A stretch of DNA of 38,457 nucleotides from Chara braunii (lineage: Eukaryota; Streptophyta; Charophyceae; Charales; Characeae). A model generated the notes under the pieces. It was given only the letters and a program-made list of their open reading frames with translations, was not told where the DNA came from and did not search any database. This document shows, piece by piece, positions 1 to 9,717 of this stretch. Location: assembly GCA_003427395.1 (NCBI GenBank), contig BFEA01000046.1:1157242-1195698 (forward strand), in the 5' to 3' direction. The position numbers and the translations under genes are program-made. Each line of letters opens with the position of its first letter. The first letter of the stretch is position 1.

Positions 1-744
1 CCTTACCCATCATCTTTCTACCCTTCGCCGGCCCTCACGCCCTAGTTAGGCAGCCCCGCATGCTTCATCTAGGTGCGCCCAGTATACCAGGCTCCCTTGT
101 TCCCTTGCATGGTCGACCCTCCATAGCGATCACCCCTTAGCCGAGCATTACCCACCCTGATGGTCTAGCTGTTAGGGTCATTGGTTCTGTTCGCTCCCAG
201 TTCCCTACCCTCATTGAGCCTGACGACATGTGTTTTCCCCTGTCACTATGTGTNGATGCCCTTAGGAGTTTTCGACCCCTAGGCTGCATTCGCCACCCTC
301 AGAGACCATCCCACCCTTTGGTGTGCGACACACTTCTCATGTGACATATGGTTGTCTTGTTGATTGCTTTGGTGCTCTCAGACTGAGGCTACTGCCTCCG
401 ACATTCTAGGATTTAGTTGTTCTGCTTTTGCTGTTCTTAGGACTTATACACTAGTCAGTTGTTACCAGACTGAGGCTAGTGCCTCCAACATTCTAGGATC
501 TAGTTGTCACTACTTTTTGCTTTCCTAGGACATGTATGTTAGTTAGTTGCTCCAACTTTCACTTAGGCTGTTAGCAGTGACATTGCTGTTTTGTGACATT
601 TTATATCCTAGGTTGCATCGCATGGACGCAGCATGGAGCTTGCTCCGCATCCTAGACTACTCAGGTTTTCTTTTCTTTGGTAGAGTTCCGCTTCTTGGCG
701 GAAGCATGTTTGTATCTAGGCGATCCATCACAGGCCGAGGATCG
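1..744 (+). mobile_element. 3' non-coding end of a Ty3/gypsy chromovirus, copy 1
   Basis: This stretch matches, in reverse complement, the segment from about 18470 down to 17736. In that second copy it lies between a chromodomain-bearing pol end and the LTR. By homology it is therefore the 3' untranslated internal part of a chromovirus on the plus strand, whose coding part lies left of the window. No open frame here looks like protein. It contains an 86-bp tandem duplication and one ambiguous base at 254. A weak purine-rich run (AGGCCGAGGA, 732-741) just before the LTR may be what remains of the polypurine tract. Confidence 0.7.
381..552 (+). repeat. 86-bp tandem duplication in the chromovirus 3' UTR
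   Basis: Two diverged units (381-466 and 467-552) each start AGACTGAGGCTA, followed by GCCTCC, CATTCTAGGAT and TTAGTTGT. The inverted chromovirus copy near 17930-18100 shows the same pair, so the duplication predates the two insertions. Confidence 0.75.
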
Positions 745-1887
745 TGTAGCGGACCTCGGGATGGCCTGTGAGACCAGCCCATTGGCCTGTTCTCACAGGC
801 CTGTGTTATATTTGGGGTAGGCCAGTCCAAGCCGGTACCTCTGTCGGTACCAGCCAATCCAGTCCAGTCCCGTCAGTCCGCTGGGGTATACCCCAGCCAT
901 TGTCTGTTTTCATGCTCATTCCTCACTTGCACATTTTGGAGTACGTGCGTTGGAGTACGTGCGTTGGAGTCTTGCGTGGGGAGCTGCGTTGTGCCATCTT
1001 GCTCCCCCTCCTTCCTCCATCTCCATCTCTGTCATTAGCGGAGCACCACAGCTGGTGGGTCCGCTACACAAGCAGGCCGCTATATGAAGAGGCCGAGAGC
1101 TCGGCCTCATTCTTCAGTGTGCAAGTTTGGCGACACGCTGTTGGAGCACTGGCTGGAGTAACGCTGGCTACTACAGCGCTGCTGGGAGGAAGAAGTCGGG
1201 AGCTTCCACTTTGGCTATGGTGGAGCTCTACAGGTAGGAGGAGGAGGGAGAAGGAGACCAAGGAGGAGAGTGGCAAGTACCTACCTGGCTATGATGGACA
1301 CCACCTTCATCACCTTGTTAGGCGATGCATCAGGAAGGCCCCAGTTGGGGTAGTGCCGCATCAAGGAAGCTCAAGACAGACTCAGGCATGACGGTTGAGT
1401 GGGCAGCGGCATAGCTGCCTAATGTTGACCTCGGGACAGGAGGGCAGCGACATAGCTGCTTTGGGTTGTCCTTTGGACAGGAGGGTTGAGCCCTCAGTAG
1501 TCCGCCATAGCCTCGGCCTACATGTGAGAGGAAGGAGAAGAGTGGCCATGGCTATGGTGGACCTCATGTTGTGCCTGCAGTAGAAGTGGGATTCAAACAT
1601 TGATTCTGGTTCAGCCATTCAAAATTATTATTGGTATCTCTTGTTTGAATAAAGGAGGAGGAGATAAGGACGAGGAGATTGTTTGGCGAAGAGAAGAGCC
1701 TAATCTTTGGTCTATGTTGGAATACATCTTCTTCTTCTTCTTTCATACTTCTTCTTCTTCTTCTTCTTTCTTACTTCTTCTTCTTCTTTCCCTCTCTCTC
1801 CTGTCAAGTTCATTCATTTCTTTTTGCAATTGGACGACATTGTACTTTCGATGAATGAATACTTCGAAATTGGCCAGGATCGTAACA
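745..1887 (+). mobile_element. 3' LTR of chromovirus copy 1
   Basis: The LTR is proposed to start TGTAGCGG at 745 and end CGTAACA at 1887. It is about 1.14 kb, with the usual TG...CA ends. It is homologous to the inverted copy at 16862-17735, and its right two-thirds to the solo LTR at 36365-37622. The right edge is firm: at 1888 the sequence switches to minus-strand reverse transcriptase of element B, so this element inserted into that pol gene. The left edge is less certain, because it rests on the TG and the loss of similarity to the solo LTR. A TTC-rich microsatellite (about 1728-1800) lies near the right end. The open frames here are low-complexity and not genes. Confidence 0.75.
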
Positions 1888-2399
1888 AAACACTTCTTTA
1901 AACGTTTAAAGCCTGAAGTACAATCTTCATCCCATCTCCAGTATGTCTCTTTCCTCAACAGCCTACATAGCAGAGCAGCTATTACAGTGAAGTTCCTCGC
2001 GAACTTGCGGTAATAGTTAGGCAGACCAAGGACCGATCGTAGTTCTGTCAACATACGTGGCGTCGGCCAGTCTCTAATTGCTGCTATTTTGGCGTCTTCC
2101 GGTTTAATTCCATCTCCATCCAACACATGTCCCAAATATAACACCTGACGCTTGGCCCACTCACACTTCTTTGGGTTCAACTTAAATTGTTCGTCGCACA
2201 ACTTGCTTAGCACTAAACGTAAGTGTTGTTGGTGTTAATCTGAAGTCTTACTAAAAATCAAACTGTCATACATTGCTGGAAAGTAGCAGGGGCATTGGTC
2301 AATCCAAACGGCATGACCACAAATTCGTAGGGGCAATATCGAAATCTAAAAGTCGTTTTCTGTTGGTCTCCAGGCAACACCTCGATCTGACGGTAGCTC
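1888..2399 (-). pseudogene. Element B reverse transcriptase, C-terminal half (broken)
   Basis: Minus-strand Ty3/gypsy RT continuing from 8488. Read from 2399 downward it gives the fingers/palm stretch with YRQIEV, PGDQ and [14 protein letters not shown], then after a break the thumb with LNPKKCEW, YLGHVL, and WPTP..LRSVLGL.NYYRKF. The segment that should carry the catalytic Y-x-D-D box is missing: sequence jumps from the residues after ATFQ to an IFSKTS-like stretch at about 2256, and a stop follows. The polymerase cannot be active. The gene is cut at 1888 by the chromovirus LTR, so RNase H and integrase are absent here. Family assignment is firm from these motifs. Confidence 0.9.
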
Positions 2400-2412
2400 T
2401 GTCGAGCCCATC

Positions 2413-2445
2413 GGCTCCCGCCTTTTCTCGCAAAAGGCGAGAGCC
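2413..2445. repeat. Hairpin at the left end of the 6.1-kb insert
   Basis: Arms GGCTC-c-CGCCTTTT (2413-2426) and AAAAGGCG-a-GAGCC (2432-2445) pair over 13 bp with one mismatch. The loop is 5 nt, CTCGC (2427-2431). It begins 13 nt from the insert boundary. Confidence 0.8.
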
Positions 2446-2899
2446 CTTCCGGCCATGTCACGCAGGAGTTTGAACGAAAAGACATAGAGACAACTTGGAA
2501 CAACGCAAAACAAACCCGTGAGCCGCCGAGACGACCACAGTCGCGTCGTCTCTTCGCCACTCTATCCGGGTCCGCCAGTTGTACATCTCGTGGTGTCCTA
2601 CGACAAGATAGGTTCCCACGGGGCACAACTTGCTTCCCTAAGCGGTTGTCACCACCCTTAGGGGTGTATCCCTACCGAGCTACCGACCTTCGTGCGAGAG
2701 CTTTTACATGCAGTTGCAGAGGTGGGTCAGCCGAGGGCGTTTGCTGGCTCACTGTAGTAAAGGTACTCGCAATTAAAGCGCCCATTAAACCCGAACGTCG
2801 CTCATCCATTAGGGCGCTGATCTCCTAAGAACGAAGCGTACGTCGATCGACTAGGACGATCTTAACCAAGCGTGAAACCCACAGTATCCTAGCCCCTTT

Positions 2900-4021
2900 G
2901 CATGGGTCCTGGGGACCATCTCACGCAAGTGTGTACATGTCATGCATCATCCTCACACACAATGATCAATAGTCTCAAGTCATAGACAAAGGTAGATGAG
3001 AAGAGGACCGAGTTTCACCACTTATATTATCAGAAATATGATTACAAAGTGTTTCAAAGTTCCCCTGAGTCCAACGCTCCTCAGTGCAACACAAATCTCT
3101 TGTCAACTCATCAATATGGCTTCCCATGCATCAGCGCTACTCCTGCAGATTGTCTCCAAGTCATCAATGTGGTCACTACTCATCAGCGCCACCTCTGCAG
3201 TTCACATCCAACTCGGGTAAGTATCTTCCATAGCCAAACCTTGAATGAACACTCTCTGCCTCAGCCCCTTCCTCTTATGATGCATACACACTCTTCTCTC
3301 ATGAGGATCTACTCTGAATACTACTCATGGCTGACTACCACTAACCCAGTAATCTACCACTAATTCGCTGGGCAGCTATGGCTGCATCCCTTCCAGCGTA
3401 CAATCTGTATCTAGCGCATCTTCTTCTTCAGCACAGCTCCTACTGACTAGCGCACAAGCGCAACAGCACTTCCATGCATTGAAGCCAGTGGAGATCTGGC
3501 GAGGAATGAGGCTGGCTGCTTTCTTTATAGTGCTGGCCACTCCTCGCTGGGTCTGCATTGGCTCAGTTNAGCCTTTCCTTTGTCCCAAACCCTGCATTGC
3601 ATGTGTCCCAGTATAGTCCCAATGAGGTTCAACTGCTGTTGAGGCCTCTCGGCCTAGATTTGGACTTGAAAGCCTGGATCTGGACTGCCCCTGGACTTAG
3701 ACCAGAACTGGAACTTTACCTGTTGACTTTACTTTCGGACAGGCACAACTCTAGACGAACAGACACACATACTGCCTGAACAGACACTCTTCTTTGCACG
3801 AACAGGTACAGTGTCTGCACGTACAGACACACCCTTACCCGAACAGACATGACATGCACATCCTCTTTTGACAATGCCCTTTGCTTTAGGTTTGGATGTG
3901 CCCGTTGATAGAGAACTTGACCCTTGACCTGCTTTCACGTTTCTGAGCCCTGGCGAGATACCCTTTCATGCTGCTTTACTTTTACAAGGCATGAGGCCTA
4001 CATCGGGTAAAGGCCCTTTTA
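2900..4021 (-). mobile_element. Solo-LTR-like insertion flanked by CCTTT
   Basis: The 228-bp repeat unit reads CCCCTTTAACATA at 4249-4261. In the earlier unit this is split: CCTTT ends at 2899 and CCTTT recurs at 4022-4026, followed by AACATA. That gives a 5-bp target duplication around 1,122 bp. The interior resembles the 5' LTR of element B in the same orientation: CAAAGGTAGATGAG near 2987 against CAAAGGTAGGTGAA near 13017, and TAGCGCACAAGCGC near 3450 against 13296. Decay is heavy and clean TG...CA ends are not visible, so 'solo LTR of a related gypsy family' is inference. One ambiguous base at 3569. No gene is seen. Confidence 0.6.
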
Positions 4022-4026
4022 CCTTT

Positions 4027-4450
4027 AACATATTTACTCAAAAAAAAAAAGATTATAACACCCACAAATATTTACATCATAAGGAATCGATCGTAGTCGA
4101 TAGGATTGTAAATCCCATCTGAAAAGATAATCGAAAGAATTTGAATAATCATACAGTACATCCAAACACACAAGATCAAAATAAAATCCAACCACCTCGG
4201 GTCGAACTCCACAAAAAGCATACAGCGTGAAACCCACGGTATCCTAACCCCTTTAACATATTACTAAAAAAAAAAAGATTATAACACCCACAAATATTTA
4301 CATCATAAGGAATCGACCGTAGTCGATAGGATTGTAAATCCCATCTGAAAAGATAATCGAAAGAATTTGAATCATCATACAACACATCCAAACACACAAG
4401 ATCAAAATAAAATCCAACCACCTCGGGTTGAACTCCACAAAAATCATACG
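4027..4450 (+). repeat. 228-bp tandem duplication
   Basis: AACATATT...A(n)GATTATAACACCC begins at 4027 and again at 4255. The next 190 bp are nearly identical. The start of the unit (GCGTGAAACCCAC) appears at 2868 and 4224, so unit 1 began left of the solo-LTR-like insertion. The duplication therefore came first. Short open frames here are repeat-derived. Confidence 0.85.
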
Positions 4451-6110
4451 GCCGCCAACGAGGAGTCGACTTCCGATAATAACTTAAATGCAGCCAACAA
4501 GGTAGTCGTACAACCTTAGTTTTGACTTGATGAGATGCGCAGCCAAGTTATTCATTCCACTTTACCGTCGACGTAAGACCAAACGCGCATACCCCTCTTC
4601 ATACATTTTTAATCTTCTTGGATGACAGGCTGCTTTGCGAGTGATTCTTGGTCAGGTGCATTACTTGAAGTGTTGCATGTCTTCCCCTCTAGGAAGTGGT
4701 CTGGGGTACTCCTCGCCTAAGCACAAGACTCGGATCTCGGAAGTCGGGCCGTCTCCACCGAATCGGCAAAGTAACCCCCGGTAGTCCACTTTGGGTCGAT
4801 AACAGGGTTGGCTCCTAAAGCAATGGACCCCCGCCCAAATGCTTCCTTGAAAGAGAGAAAACGTTCACCGCAAGTACATTTTGAGTTGTTCCCATCCTCT
4901 CTTGCCCAAGGTAAATCAGACGAAAAGAGTTCAAAGAGATAAAGAATGAGAACCATTTGGACAGGTATAGGTAAATCATGTCATTCGGGATAGAAAGGGT
5001 CCACCGCAAGAAAAGGCTAAGTCCGTTTGACCTTATCTGCTTTATCTATATCGAATTCGTTTTACAGTGCGCACAAAATTGACATTTTTCAAAACAACCA
5101 ATCATTCTTGGCATGCAAGTAGGTGAGAAGTAAAAAGAAGACAATCCTTTTCCCTTTTCTCAGATAGGTATAATCAATTTCCTTTGTAAGCATCCTTCTA
5201 CCTACCTGCACACACAAAAAAACAACCACAGATCTAGAAAATCCAGCAACTCATACTTCCGTCAGGTCCCACTTTTCACATGCATGACCACACAGGTTTT
5301 ACTCAACCTTTTCTTTTGAATATTCAAAACAAACAGGGTCAAGCAAAGTGTGGGTTCATACAACTGTGAAAAGGAATCCGAGGGTGCCTGCTATCCTCTC
5401 TGGGGACTGCCCAGCCACTTCTATGACTGCCATCTGGCGCTTCGATTTGTTTAGATCATACTTGCAACCGCACAGCGCGCCACACCGTCCGGTGCGCCGT
5501 ACAGGGTCCGGTCCTGGACCTCCCCAACCTCCGTACAGGCCCGTACCTGTACTGTACAGGACCGCACGCGGCCACGCGCTGTTGGGTGCGGCCATATCCC
5601 ATCCGGATTTTTTTTTTCATAATCACTGCAAGGTGGGTGCAGCTATCACCTTTCCCCTATCCCTACCCACACCCGACACACTAGGAAGACTGTTGTCACC
5701 GTTAGTCGCCCTTGCCACATGGATCAGCACCTGCGTCAACCCCTCCTTCACGGACCCCATCTTCATGGCCATGCCGCTTTATCAAAGTCGAACTATACAC
5801 CTGGCTCGTCATCGTGACCTGCACACAAAACCGCAGAAGAGAAGTCACGAACTAAGCCGTGTCCTGCGTCCACTCCGAAACGCACATCCCCCATCCCCTT
5901 CCCTCTCCCCATGAAACCCCATGAAATCAGCCTTATTCCACCCCCTCCTAGCCCCCTACCCCCCCAAAAACCCCACGAAAATAGCACTTCACTTCTTTTC
6001 AAAAACACAAACGGGGAGTAAAAAGCGATTAATTGCCTTTCAGAAATGGAAACAATTGCGTTTCCAGATGTCCATGGAAAAGGAAGTGACGACGACAACG
6101 TGACAAGGAG
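4451..6110. other. No gene recognised (interior of the 6.1-kb insert)
   Basis: About 1.65 kb of mixed sequence. Open frames on either strand are short and show no recognisable domain. The one clear local structure is the palindrome CCTGTAC-t-GTACAGG at 5546-5560, inside a GTACAGG-rich patch (5505-5565). A plus-strand open frame at 5348-5914 has no family resemblance and is not called. Confidence 0.5.
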
Positions 6111-7395
6111 GAGGAAATCCAATCGGAGTTCGATTTTCAGAGTTTTATTCAAAAAAAAGAAACAAAGTGACGAGGGCGTGACAACGAGGAGATGAGATGG
6201 AAAAGGAAGACGAGGAGATGGAGGGGGATGAGAAGGAGGAGGTGAGGAGGAGGAGAAATGGATGAGGACAACGACGACGACGTGATAAGGAGGACACAAT
6301 ACCATCATAGTTCGACCTTAAGAGTTTCCAGTAAAAATAAAGAAAAATGTGACAAAACTGTGATGAGGAGGATGAGAAGTGGAGGAGGAGCTGGAGAGAT
6401 GGAGGTGGAAAGATGGACGAGGAGGGATGGAGGAGGAGGAGGAGGACGACGACGACGAGATACCATCACAGTTCGAACTTCGAAGTGTCCATTAAAAAAA
6501 GTAAAATGACAAGGCTGTGATAAGGAGGATGAGAGGTGGAGGAGGGGAGATGGAGGAGGAGAGATGGAGGAGGAACGATGGAGGAGAAGGAGGAGGAGAC
6601 ATGGAGGAGGACGACGAAGAGGAAATACCATCACAGTTCGTACTTCAAAGTTTGCATTAGAAAAATAAAATAAAAAAGTAACGAGGCGGTCACAAGGAGG
6701 ATGAGAGCTGGAGGAGGAGAAATGGAGAGATGGAGGACAAAAGATGGACGAGGAGGGATGGAGGAGAAGGACAAGGAGACAGAGGAGGAGGACGACGAGG
6801 AGATACCATCAGAGGATGACGAGATACTATCATAGTTCGAATTTCAAAGTTTCCATTAAAAAAACAAAAAACAAAAAGTGACGAGGCCATGGCAAGGAGG
6901 ATGAGAGGTGGAAGAGTAGAGATGGAGAGATGGCGGAGAAGAGATGGAGATATGGAGGAGGAAAGATGGACGAGGAGGGACGGAGGAGGAGGACAAGGAA
7001 AGATGGATGACTAAGGGTAGGGGAGGTGATACCAACACATCGAAGTTCACATAAGAAAAGGTGACGAGACCTTGACGAGGAGGCCGAGGAGGACAGGAGG
7101 AGGAGGAGAAGGAAAGATACACAAGGAGGGGAGACTGATGAGAGGTGAAGGAGGAAGTGACGAGGAGGAGAAATGGAGGAGGGGACGAGGAGGTTACAGA
7201 GAAGACGAGGAGATAGTCCGAGATACTATCAAAGTTGCGAGTACAAGATCCGATACTATGGAAAAAAATGGAAAGGGCAATACCGAGACGAGGAGGAGAG
7301 ATGGAGGAGGAGGAGGAGGAGGAGGAGAAGGAGGAGGAAGGGGAAGATGTGGAGGAGGAGGAGGAGGGGGAGGAGGTGAGTTCGAGGGAGGGCAC
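6111..7395 (+). repeat. Purine-rich tandem repeat (GGA/GAGG type)
   Basis: The plus strand is strongly purine-biased for about 1.3 kb. Purine blocks such as GGAGGAGGAGAGATGGAGG alternate with a spacer reading roughly CAGTTCGAACTTC, AAGTTTCCATTAAAAAA, GTGACGAGGC, GACAAGGAGGATGAG. The spacer recurs near 6130, 6308, 6470, 6636, 6834 and, weakly, 7040, a period of about 160-200 bp. Translation gives only Gly/Arg/Glu- or Ser/Pro-rich low-complexity chains on both strands, which are not proteins. Such strand asymmetry can favour triplex or R-loop formation, but that is inference. Confidence 0.8.
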
Positions 7396-7810
7396 CTTCG
7401 GGGAGGGTTGAAGTCGGCGATGGTCGCTCCAAAGCTCAGTGTCGATGATGATGCATATGCAGGGGTAGGTCGGCGCTGCTCGTAGCGGGGGACTGGCGAC
7501 GCTGCTTCTCGGAGTGGACTAGAGGCAGCTGCAACACAAAGTAAACGGCCAGCCGAAACCCTGCCAGTATCTACCGGCGAAATCAAATTAGAAATCGTTT
7601 CAAACCGCGCTTGAGAGCGGCCTGCTAAAAAAATTTTTGGGCCCCAAATCCATTTTTGCTGGGGGGCCGGCCCAGGGATGAATCGACATCCCGACTTTTT
7701 TTTTTTTTTTAGTTTTGGCATGGGCCTTCGTGTGCCGCTCCATTGGGGTGCCCTTGAGCGCCAACGGTCCGCAAATCAGCACACGACGTGCGCTTGCATG
7801 TATGGTTTAG

Positions 7811-7859
<49 letters not shown>

Positions 7860-8448
7860 GTGTCATCCTTTGCACAGGGGCCATACTAAGCTCTGCACGA
7901 CGGATTTTCGTTGCACGATCTTGACGATCGCGCAGCCAAAATCGGCCGCACCTAATGGCCTTAGCCTTGCAGCTGCTCCTGCAAAAGGAGCTAGCACCAG
8001 CAGGGTGCCATTGGGTTCGATCCCAGCATTTCCTGGCTGTAAGGTTGGTACTCATACCTACTTGTCTAGCTCCTCGTACAAGTGTAGAAGGAGCTGCTCT
8101 TCTTTATGAAGAGCATACACCCACTACTTACCCAGCCCCTTTGACTCTGCAGCCCTACCGGCTATGTCCAGCCATAGGAGTACCCTCCCTCGCTATACCG
8201 TGGCCTCGCACTTGCGGGGCTATCCCTAGTTAGGATAGGTCTTAGCTTTAGCATTCTCACGACCTTGTGCCTTCGCGGCCCTGCTAGAACCGCATTCGAC
8301 TGGTCACACTGTCGATTACCGCCATTGTTCTCGGACGTCACAAGCGCCCGGGCATAGGCTAGTCTAAATAAACTTATGGCATACGCCAGTCTCATCAAGT
8401 CCCTCAATTTAACGAAAAAGTCAAACAGTGTCTGACATCCAAAAACTC
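7396..8448. other. No gene recognised, right part of the 6.1-kb insert
   Basis: Contains a (TA)22 microsatellite at 7815-7858 and a T-run near 7696. Otherwise it is unique-looking sequence without a supportable gene. At about 8351-8400 the minus strand reads GGCGTATGCCATAAGTTT and then CTAGCCTATGCC, words also found in the hairpin array at 25284-26904. Confidence 0.5.
7815..7858. repeat. TA dinucleotide microsatellite
   Basis: Uninterrupted TA for 44 bp. Its length is likely polymorphic and may be compressed in assembly. Confidence 0.95.
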
Positions 8449-8478
8449 GAGCAGATACCCTTGTAAGGGTTTCTGCTC
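8449..8478. repeat. Terminal hairpin of the 6.1-kb insert (TTACAA-loop family)
   Basis: Arms GAGCAGATACCC (8449-8460) and GGGTTTCTGCTC (8467-8478) pair at 11 of 12 positions, with one T:T mismatch at the fifth pair from the loop. On the minus strand the core is ACCC-TTACAA-GGGTA, identical to the hairpin core at 31802-31807. It ends 9 nt from the insert boundary, and TTGT (minus, 8484-8481) lies just outside it, as in copies A and B. Confidence 0.85.
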
Positions 8479-8487
8479 CGACAACAC

Positions 8488-8888
8488 GACTTCAAGTCTA
8501 TCTTTGAGAAGAACTTGCAACCATGCACTCTATCCAGGAGATCGTCTATTCGCGGTAACGGCTCAACATTCTTTCTGGTTATCGCATTAAGTCCCTTATA
8601 ATCTATACACATATGCAGATCGCCTTCTTTCTTCGACACAAACAAGACCGGTGCACCGTACGGTGAGGAACTTGGCTTAATCCACCCTTTCTCTATCAAC
8701 TCATCCAATTGTCTGCACAACTCATCAAGCTTCTTGGGAGACATCCGATAGATGGGGCCTTTGGGAATCCGGCTACCGGGTTCTATGTCCATCCGGTGCT
8801 TGGTTTCCCTCTCCACAACTCCACTTGGGGACTCTTCCATGTCAGCAAACTCATCTAACAGACATTGCACATTGGGTGGTATAGGCAC
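8488..8888 (-). pseudogene. Element B reverse transcriptase, N-terminal half
   Basis: Start of a Ty3/gypsy RT. Read downward from 8888 it shows [11 protein letters not shown], the connector with [31 protein letters not shown] (RT motif 1), [12 protein letters not shown] (motif 2) and [10 protein letters not shown], then FSKIDLK, which carries the first catalytic aspartate. It breaks off at 8488 where the 6.1-kb insert begins and continues in frame at 2399. The upstream frame joins a protease through 8889-9315. Domain identity is certain from these motifs. The gene is non-functional because of the insert, the missing Y-x-D-D region and truncation at 1888. Confidence 0.93.
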
Positions 8889-9315
8889 TTCTTCCTTTTT
8901 CCTTCACTAACCGGCCTCACATAAGCAACAAACACTTGTTCAGCAAGGTCATTATTGACAATGTGCCTGGCGAACACGGGAGCATTTATACAACAAAGGG
9001 ACAAACTACTCTCTACGTCGGATGCATGAAGCAAACACAGTTTTTTCTTCCCATTTGTGGCACCTGTAGGACAGGGCAGCCAGCACTTGTGCTCGCCCAT
9101 CTTAACGTCAGAATACGCGGCACTGCCCTCCAATTATTCTTAATATCATGTCAAAAGGAAGGCTATCCTCCACTAAGAGTGTCAAGGAGTGCATAACTTT
9201 TCCTAACTTGCCCCTTGCCTCCGACCGGAAGTATGCCTTGACCCCTTCAACATACTCACACACTATCATCTCTCTATTATCGACAATTTACTAATGACCG
9301 GCTCATCGAGCTTCT
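8889..9315 (-). pseudogene. Element B protease-to-RT connector
   Basis: Minus-strand open frame between protease and RT. It includes the conserved-looking stretch [14 protein letters not shown] at 8931-8890, immediately before RT. Gypsy pol proteins normally have a weakly conserved connector here. A shift near 8885 (PVSEGK into the RT frame) and a stop near 9315 show decay. It was assigned by position between two identified domains; no domain of its own is recognised. Confidence 0.6.
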
Positions 9316-9717
9316 TCACCTCCATCCCAGGTGCATCTTTTGCAACCCTCTTCTGCTAATATAACTCCGCGTCGACCCAGTGTCTACTAACGGGCCAATC
9401 GTTTCCCTACTCACCTCTACATCTGCTATTATCAGTTGCCCCTTCGACTTCTTCTTCATTTCAACCCAAGCGTGGCGACGAGTGATCAGTTCATCACCAA
9501 TGCTTGCGAGGGAACCACCTAGAGAGGTCCTAGCACACACAACCTTTGGACAACTAGCTAGGTGGGGGCCTACAACAATCTCTGCCATCGGGATCTTCGA
9601 ACAGGAAGGTGCCTTCTCAACGCGCGCTTCTATCTCTCTGTCTAAGTCCGACGTCTCCGTAGAGGCGCCTACAACCTCTACTGCTTGTTCCCTTTTGGGT
9701 ACCGATACTCGGGACAA
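9316..9717 (-). pseudogene. Element B retropepsin-like aspartic protease
   Basis: The frame holds the retroviral-type aspartic protease active site within GPLVDTGSTRSYIS (D-T-G), followed by a hydrophobic strand, as in retropepsins that cleave Gag-Pol. Before it is about 90 residues of linker rich in charged residues. The protein stops at 9316, shorter than a full protease domain (about 100 residues after DTG would be expected), so the flap and second half are lost or frameshifted. It overlaps the nucleocapsid frame (ending at 9678) by 40 bp in another frame. That fits either a natural gag/pol shift or a mutation; the sequence alone cannot decide. Confidence 0.85.

Larger units (their letters stand above)
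2400..8487 (-). mobile_element. 6.1-kb insert with terminal hairpins and no target duplication
   Basis: This segment interrupts element B RT. The host reads ...GGTAGCTC at 2399 and GACTTCAAG from 8488. Joining these restores the RT frame exactly (minus strand AAG-TCG-AGC-TAC), with no base gained or lost apart from a one-base ambiguity. The plus-strand left end is TGTCGAGCCC and the right end CGACAACAC. A 13-bp stem lies 13 nt inside the left end and a 12-bp stem 9 nt inside the right end. The right hairpin shares its core with the starts of copies A and B, which is why minus orientation is proposed. I see no transposase, integrase, Rep/helicase or tyrosine recombinase, so it looks non-autonomous. 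It could be Helitron-like, Crypton/DIRS-derived, or a new class. The boundaries are strong; the class is open. Confidence 0.75.

Noticed and set aside
768-1391. 207-residue plus-strand open frame
   Set aside because: Lies in the chromovirus LTR. The related LTR copies do not keep the frame.
1728-1800. Acidic or hydrophobic low-complexity reading through a TTC repeat
   Set aside because: Simple microsatellite inside the LTR, also present in the solo LTR at 37482-37520.
5348-5914. 188-residue plus-strand open frame
   Set aside because: No recognisable domain, low-complexity Pro/Arg-rich stretches, and inside a non-coding insert; insufficient support for a gene.
7072-7485. Gly/Arg-rich open frames on the plus strand and Ser/Pro-rich frames on the minus strand
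   Set aside because: Products of the GGA/GAGG repeat. Composition is explained by the DNA repeat, with no conserved start or domain.
2400-8487. Interpretation as an ordinary LTR retrotransposon because of TG...CA-like ends
   Set aside because: The two ends share no direct repeat, there is no 4-6 bp target duplication, and no PBS or pol sequence is seen.
2400-8487. Interpretation as a canonical Helitron
   Set aside because: A 3' hairpin and lack of target duplication fit, but there is no CTRR end, no 5' TC and no A^T target; left open rather than called.
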